A DNA stretch of 64,000 nt from Agarophyton chilense. Its lineage: Eukaryota; Rhodophyta; Florideophyceae; Gracilariales; Gracilariaceae. The notes under the pieces are model-generated. The model saw nothing but the letters and a program-made list of their open reading frames with translations. It searched no databases and was not told the origin of the DNA. Within the stretch, counting starts at the first letter, position 1, and each line of letters begins with the position of its first letter. Below, piece by piece: positions 59,275 through 64,000 of this stretch. The translations under genes were made by a program, and so were the position numbers. The stretch spans positions 62,001 to 126,000 of the forward strand of contig JARGXX010000044.1 of the NCBI GenBank assembly GCA_030374765.1, written 5' to 3'.

Positions 59275-59938
59275 TGTCTTATAGTGGCAGAAGGTTTGAC
59301 CTTTGAGGTTGTCGATATACTACACTGACCTTGTAGGTGATGGATGCGAGGGATCATCGGCCACGCAGCTCCGGGCGAGTTACCATCTAGGTGTTGTTAG
59401 CCACGTGTAGTGTTGACATGTACCTTCTGGTTGAGTGATTGTTAGTAATTCAGTAGTGGAGTTACCATCTAGGTGTTGTTAGCCACGTGTAGTGTTGACA
59501 TGTACCTTCTGGTTGAGTGATTGTTAGTAATTCAGTAGTGGAGTGGCCACCTGGCACTGTAGCCAGTGCTGGCCAGGTCTCTGAAACTAGGTCAGAGACC
59601 GTGCCTTGCTGGCACCTTCCGGGTGATCTGGAGGGTGCAGTCCACTGCATATAGGGAACTGCACCTCCTCCACCCTAGTCTGATAAAGACAGACCCCACT
59701 TGGGTCACAACTATATCTTTTGGTTCATTGTTTCTCAACTAACACATAGGTTTTACCGCGCGTCGACGCCTACCATCGTTCACCTACACGGTGTAGGCTA
59801 GTTGCCCCGCCGTTTGCCCCTGCGGGTTTTCACGGTGACCTGTTACCATCAAGCTTTATCATGTCTACCTTCTGAGGTTGAGCGTCAACATGCTCCTGAG
59901 ACAAGACAGTAGCAGACCCCAGAGGTGATTGTACGACA
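59275..59938. mobile_element. Solo LTR (664 bp) with 5-bp target duplication
   Basis: Starts TGTCTTATAG and ends GTACGACA (TGTC...GACA). It is flanked by CGGGC on both sides (59,270-59,274 and 59,939-59,943). The unit-1 empty site reads CATCGAACTCG at the same place. No internal retroelement sequence is present, so this is most simply a solo LTR left by LTR-LTR recombination. The parent family is not in this window. It contains an 82-bp tandem duplication. Confidence 0.8.
59377..59540. repeat. 82-bp direct duplication inside the solo LTR
   Basis: GAGTTACCATCTAGGTG... occurs at 59,377-59,458 and again at 59,459-59,540 with no difference seen. This may be an enhancer-like duplication in the LTR or a simple replication event. 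Confidence 0.85.
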
Positions 59939-59970
59939 CGGGCTCGTTTATCTCGTTCCGATAGACCCTA

Positions 59971-60567
59971 TTAGACATCCAAAAACAGGCGGTCATACAG
60001 CGGCTGGAAGCATATAAGCGCCAAAAGGTTGTGACCCGCCGGAGGAAATCGCACATGAGGCGGGATGAACTCCTTGTATAGGTCCGAAAGGAGTTTGGTC
60101 ACCCTGAACTGGTATTCGGCTTCCTCCTCGCAGCGGACGTACGGCATGTCCGCTTGGATTAAGGTGCAATATAGCGTCGCCGAACGTAGATCCACAGGAC
60201 AATGAAACCATCGGTTATATTACGAGACGCTGGGCGCATTCATGCTGCCCTTCCAAAAATCGGGTATTTTGGAAAACCTTCGGGCACCGAGATACATATG
60301 ACCGAACCTTTAGGATTTTTCTACTGAGTACGGAAGAATGATATGACGCATTACTTGCGGATTCCGTCCGACTGTATGGTCGTAGCAGTCCCCATGACGT
60401 TCGTAAGCCACTTGGTATCCCGAGAAGCTCCCCGTTTGGTTTTTCGAAGCTATAATGCCGCTCCCCACAGGCTGGTCAGCCGGGAAATGGATAGGAGAGC
60501 CGACGGAAGCGACATATTCCGGAGGGAGAATAGCGTATCTGACGGGCTTATAAGGCGAGTTTGGCAT
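59971..60567 (-). pseudogene. Unrecognised minus-strand ORF relic (unit 2)
   Basis: Counterpart of 16,281-16,844. Frame 60,567-60,310 begins MPNSPYKPVRYAILPPEYVASVGSP. The C-terminal part is read in another frame at 60,195-59,971 (LIQADMPYVRCEEEAEYQFR, LSDLYKEFIPPHVRFPPAGH). It is therefore interrupted here, and many residues differ from unit 1. Function unknown. Confidence 0.4.
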
Positions 60568-60999
60568 CGCGCGCGACTAATGAAAAATTACCGCGATGAG
60601 AAGACGAATGGAATTGACCTTAAAGTACTGACAGGCGTAAACCACGGTAGACGAAGCGCATTGGGTCGCCAAAGGAAGAGCAAAGACTAAGGAAGGTCCC
60701 AATGACGGTCAGGGGAGAATAAGCCAAGGGACCACCGGGATACCGCACCACGAGGAATACGCCGGCGATGTACCTATGGCCAGTGTCTACGGCGCGCGGG
60801 AGTTTCAGTCCTTAAGCAAATTAATTTTCCTTCGGCGCCAATGGTCAGCTCACGCTTCGTCGCATCCCCGCATGCGATGACCACGCGACGTCCCGTCGCG
60901 CCCAATGGTACTGGGAGCGACAAAGAGATCGCGTCCCCTCGGTCAATGATGAGGCCATCTTGACTTCACCGTAATGGCCGAATCCTAAGGAGGGAGATA
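60568..60999. other. Nothing recognised
   Basis: Shared with unit 1 (about 16,690-17,140) at roughly 10 percent divergence. A plus-strand frame (60,343-60,690) is antisense to the unknown ORF. Confidence 0.35.
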
Positions 61000-63900
61000 T
61001 GTGAAGAAGGGACGATAACGGTTGAGCCCTGTAAGCTGCCGGGCCCTGAGGGATCTTACAGACGCCACGTCGACTGGCCGACCTCAGCTGGACTCAGGCA
61101 GATTATTATTTTATTTTATTTAGTGTCATACATTATCATTACAGTGCCAGGGAGATCCCAGCGCCTCGCCAGTACTATTCTCTTGGCTCGAGCGACACTT
61201 CTCCCTTAGATGAAGGTGGGCACAGTTAGGATACTAAAGAACCCCCTTTGGTATATTCGTTCTATTAATTAGTCTTCAAGCCATCGTTATTTTTGCTCCA
61301 ACTTGTAGCAATACGCAGTAAACGCCAGCCCATTGCACCAAGTACTCTGGGAGTGCCGCCATCAAGAATTGGAACCTTAGGACCCGGTCTACCACGCTAC
61401 CACCAGTCGAGACCCGTACGCTGACCCACATGTCATTGCATTACAAGAAGGCAAGCATATCCTATTTCATGAAACGCGCCAGCGCTCTTTTCGTCGAATT
61501 TCATAACGGCGAAACTGCACGAGCGCAGATAAAGCGGAGAAGCGAGCGCGACGGAGGAAACGTTTCGAAGAAGAGTGAATCCGAAGATATAGAGCGCAGT
61601 CGAAAACGTTCGAAACGAGATTCTTCGAACTCAGGAGCACAGAAAACCGCCGCAGACGGTACTGTGTGGACGAGGCCTTGCCTGAACAGGAACTGCGACA
61701 AAAAGCACCGTATCCAAGACTGTAGTACTACCTTTGCTGATGAACGGAAGCAGCTCCTGGACGATTTATTCGCAGAGAAGCAGGGGAAGAGAAGCATCAA
61801 AGTCGCCCGTTTGTCAAGCCATCCGAGCAGCAATGAAAGGTAAAACATTTTAATCGACGAAAGAGGCGCAGCAGTCACAATTAGAGACTCTTTGCCGACT
61901 ACAGTGCTATATCAAAAGACTTGATGAAGCAAGTCATTGCAGGAAGCAACTTGGAAGTCATCAATCTCCCTGAGTCCATCAAACTCGAGACTGCTTTTGA
62001 GAGCAATGAAGAAGCCCTCATGGTGTTCACATCAAAGCAAAGGGTGGCGGTGCCCCTATTTATAACCCTGCTCAGGACCAAGATACTTATACTTCCGCAT
62101 GGAGTAGAGTTCTTCATTACGGATCAGAGTATGAAAGGGGTGATTCTTGGACGCCTCCTACTCAATGAAATAGAATTCAACTTAGACGACCACCTCGAGA
62201 AGGTCGGCCCAGCGATCAATGGTATGCGTATCAGCCGCCTCAGTGTACCTACTGAGAAGGGTAACTGCAGTGGTGTATCCTACAGAGACACGAAAGAAGA
62301 CACAATTGCACCCCCGGCACATCACGCCACACGGCGAGCAAGCTAATGAGATGGGCAATGAAGCTCAAACGTTTCAGGTATATCATACAGCATCTACCGG
62401 AGAAACGGAATGTTTGGGCTGATATTATGACACGTTGGGCCTTAAAAAGTCCTGCCAAAGTCAAAGTAGCCACTCTGAGGGCATGCGAGACTGTTCTCAT
62501 GGCGCCAATAAGCCCCGAACTGAAACCGAAACTCGAATGGCCAAAACTCAAAGACCTGGAGAACACACAACGTAGTAGTCCAGAGAAGCCACCCGGCAGT
62601 TTAAAGCAGAATCAAGGCATTTGGCGAAACAGTTGAGGGCTTATATGGGTTCGGAAGTTAGGCACACTTTTTAAGCTAATAGTTTTAATCGCAGCACACA
62701 CCGGATCCACAGGACACCGAGCAAAGGAAGTGTGAAAGGCAGACATCGAGACACACTTCTGGTGGGACTGTATTGACAAAGATGTGAACGACTCCGTGGC
62801 ATCCTGTATCCACTGCCTCGTTATTCGACCAAGATTTACAGTGCCAAGGCCTGTATGGTTTGCAATTCACTCTACGAAACCCAACGAAGTAATCCATTTC
62901 GACTACTGCTACATTTGAAAAGAAGAAAAACATCACATCTACGTTCTGGTAATCAAAAACGACTTCTCTGGCTATCTATGGCTCGTACCTACAACCGAAG
63001 CAACGGCTGAAGTAACCGCTGAACTTCTTATAAAATGGTTGGCCGCCTTCGGAACTTCGAGGATATGGGTCTCCTATCAAGCCAGTCATTTTAAGAACAC
63101 AGTGACACGTAGTCTCAAGGATCATTTGCACATTCAGCATACTACACCATGTCCTACGCATCGTGAAGCAACGGCATAGTTGAGGTAGTGTGCAGAGAGC
63201 TAGCAAGAGCGGCAAAAGAACTACTGTCAGAGTTTCAGCTTCCATTCGCCTCATGGCCCAGTGTGGTGTCACTGGTGCAGTCAGCACTGAATAACTCCCC
63301 GTTGAAGCGATTGAAGAATCGATATCCACTCGAAGTATTTACCGGGCTGAAGCAGGACAGCCCGTTCGCCGGACTCACTGAAGGCAAAAGAGAGTCGGAA
63401 ATTTTGTCCATCACCGAGGCACAGATTAGGCAATTGCGATAATTCAACCGGCGTAGAGAAGCAATAAAGCTCATGCACCGGGAAGTCGCCACAGATTCTA
63501 ACGGGAAACGAAAAGCAGCGGTAGAATCACCCAAGAGGAAAACGGGAGTACGGAACGTGAAAATTTCTGAGAGCGACTTTGTGTTGAAAGAAGTGCTACA
63601 GAAGAAAGTTAAAAGGAAACTCTCGCTACACTGGACAGGTCCATATCGAGTGAAAAGCTGCAATGTTGAATACATATTCGAAGTTGAACAGTTGCTTTCA
63701 GGAAAGAAGGAACTAGTGCACGGCCGGTGGTTAAAGTTTTACCGGAACAAGAATTTTCAAATCACCAAAGAACTTCTAAATCACCTCTATTATCAAGAAA
63801 ACGAGATACTAGTGTTCGAAGATTTCCAGAATATCAGAAAGGAAGACGGCATATTGGACATCTTGGTCAAATGGAAAGGCTTTGAAGACAGCGAAACATA

Positions 63901-64000
63901 CTGGGTCCCATTGGAAAGGCTACAGCGCGATGTACCAGACTTGGTAGAAGAATATCTGGAACAAGTAAGGAAGGACGGAACAACACGACAAAAGAGACCG
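61000..64000 (+). mobile_element. Ty3/gypsy chromovirus (unit 2), fossil, cut by window end
   Basis: LTR-like leader from about 61,000. Gag-like frame 61,430-61,843 with a long basic stretch and the Cys/His cluster CLNRNCDKKHRIQDC. Protease or linker frame 61,921-62,346 (VILGRLLLNEIEFNLDDHLE). RNase H tail 62,346-62,450 (FRYIIQHLPEKRNVWADIM). Integrase from about 62,690 (HTGSTGHRAKEV; FDYCYI...YVLVIKNDFSGYLW) to 63,442. C-terminal region with a chromodomain at about 63,805-63,960 (GILDILVKWKGFEDSETYWV, PLERLQRDVPDLVEEYLEQV). It is better preserved than unit 1 but still broken in several places and reduced. Confidence 0.8.

Larger units (their letters stand above)
22917..64000. repeat. Segmental tandem duplication, unit 2 (interrupted by insertions)
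   Basis: This is the second copy of the block at 1-20,145, in the same orientation. It is enlarged by a gypsy array (24,593-44,341) and a solo LTR (59,275-59,938), and changed at the C2H2 gene and the 5' half of RBR. From 1,672 to 7,400 (44,342-49,960) and from 9,795 to about 15,540 (51,971-57,710) the two units differ at roughly one base in a hundred or fewer by eye. Beyond that they differ at roughly one base in ten. Confidence 0.9.

Overview
The window is nuclear DNA from a retrotransposon-dense eukaryote. It has short GT-AG introns, a retinoblastoma-related (RBR) cell-cycle gene, C2H2 zinc-finger genes, Ty1/copia elements, Ty3/gypsy elements and a chromodomain-bearing gypsy element. RBR genes occur in plants, animals, several algal lineages and some zoosporic fungi but are lost from most fungi. 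An alga, a zoosporic fungus or another retroelement-rich protist would all fit. I cannot name the organism from sequence alone.

Layout: the window is essentially one segment present twice in direct orientation. Unit 1 runs from base 1 to about 22,916. Unit 2 starts at 22,917 and is cut by the window end at 64,000, which aligns to about 20,145 of unit 1. In order, each unit carries: the 3' part of a copia element (1-1,550; 22,917-24,466); about 2 kb of mostly anonymous DNA with one small ORF; a convergent (inverted) pair of C2H2-type genes (4,309-6,561; 46,979-49,119); an RBR gene (about 7,705-10,672; only its 3' part at 51,971-52,848); a quiet stretch with a GAAGCTG-rich repeat and a CCAAT/CRE-like palindrome; an old copia element with a half-tRNA-type primer site (12,063-16,030; 54,239-59,230); an unrecognised minus-strand ORF; and a decayed chromovirus (about 17,141-20,145; about 61,000-64,000).

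Unit 2 differs by later events. The largest is a 19,749-bp insertion (24,593-44,341) of one gypsy element as a perfect tandem triplet. It has four 180-bp LTRs and three internal regions with a period of exactly 6,523 bp, flanked by a single GTTAC target duplication. The empty site is preserved in unit 1. A 664-bp solo LTR with a CGGGC target duplication sits at 59,275-59,938. In the unit-2 zinc-finger gene the second finger and the intron acceptor are lost. The 5' half of the unit-2 RBR gene is replaced by an inverted copia fragment plus an orphan coding fragment.

The host genes are the C2H2 pair, RBR, a 53-codon ORF and a few unknown ORFs. Neither RBR copy reads through cleanly: unit 1 has a C-terminal stop and an apparent N-terminal frame change, and unit 2 lacks everything upstream of mid pocket B. 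Similarity between the units is not uniform. It is very high from 1,672 to about 15,540, then drops sharply for the rest, so the units were probably joined or homogenised by ectopic recombination inside retroelement sequence. All calls come from reading the sequence; no database search was run.
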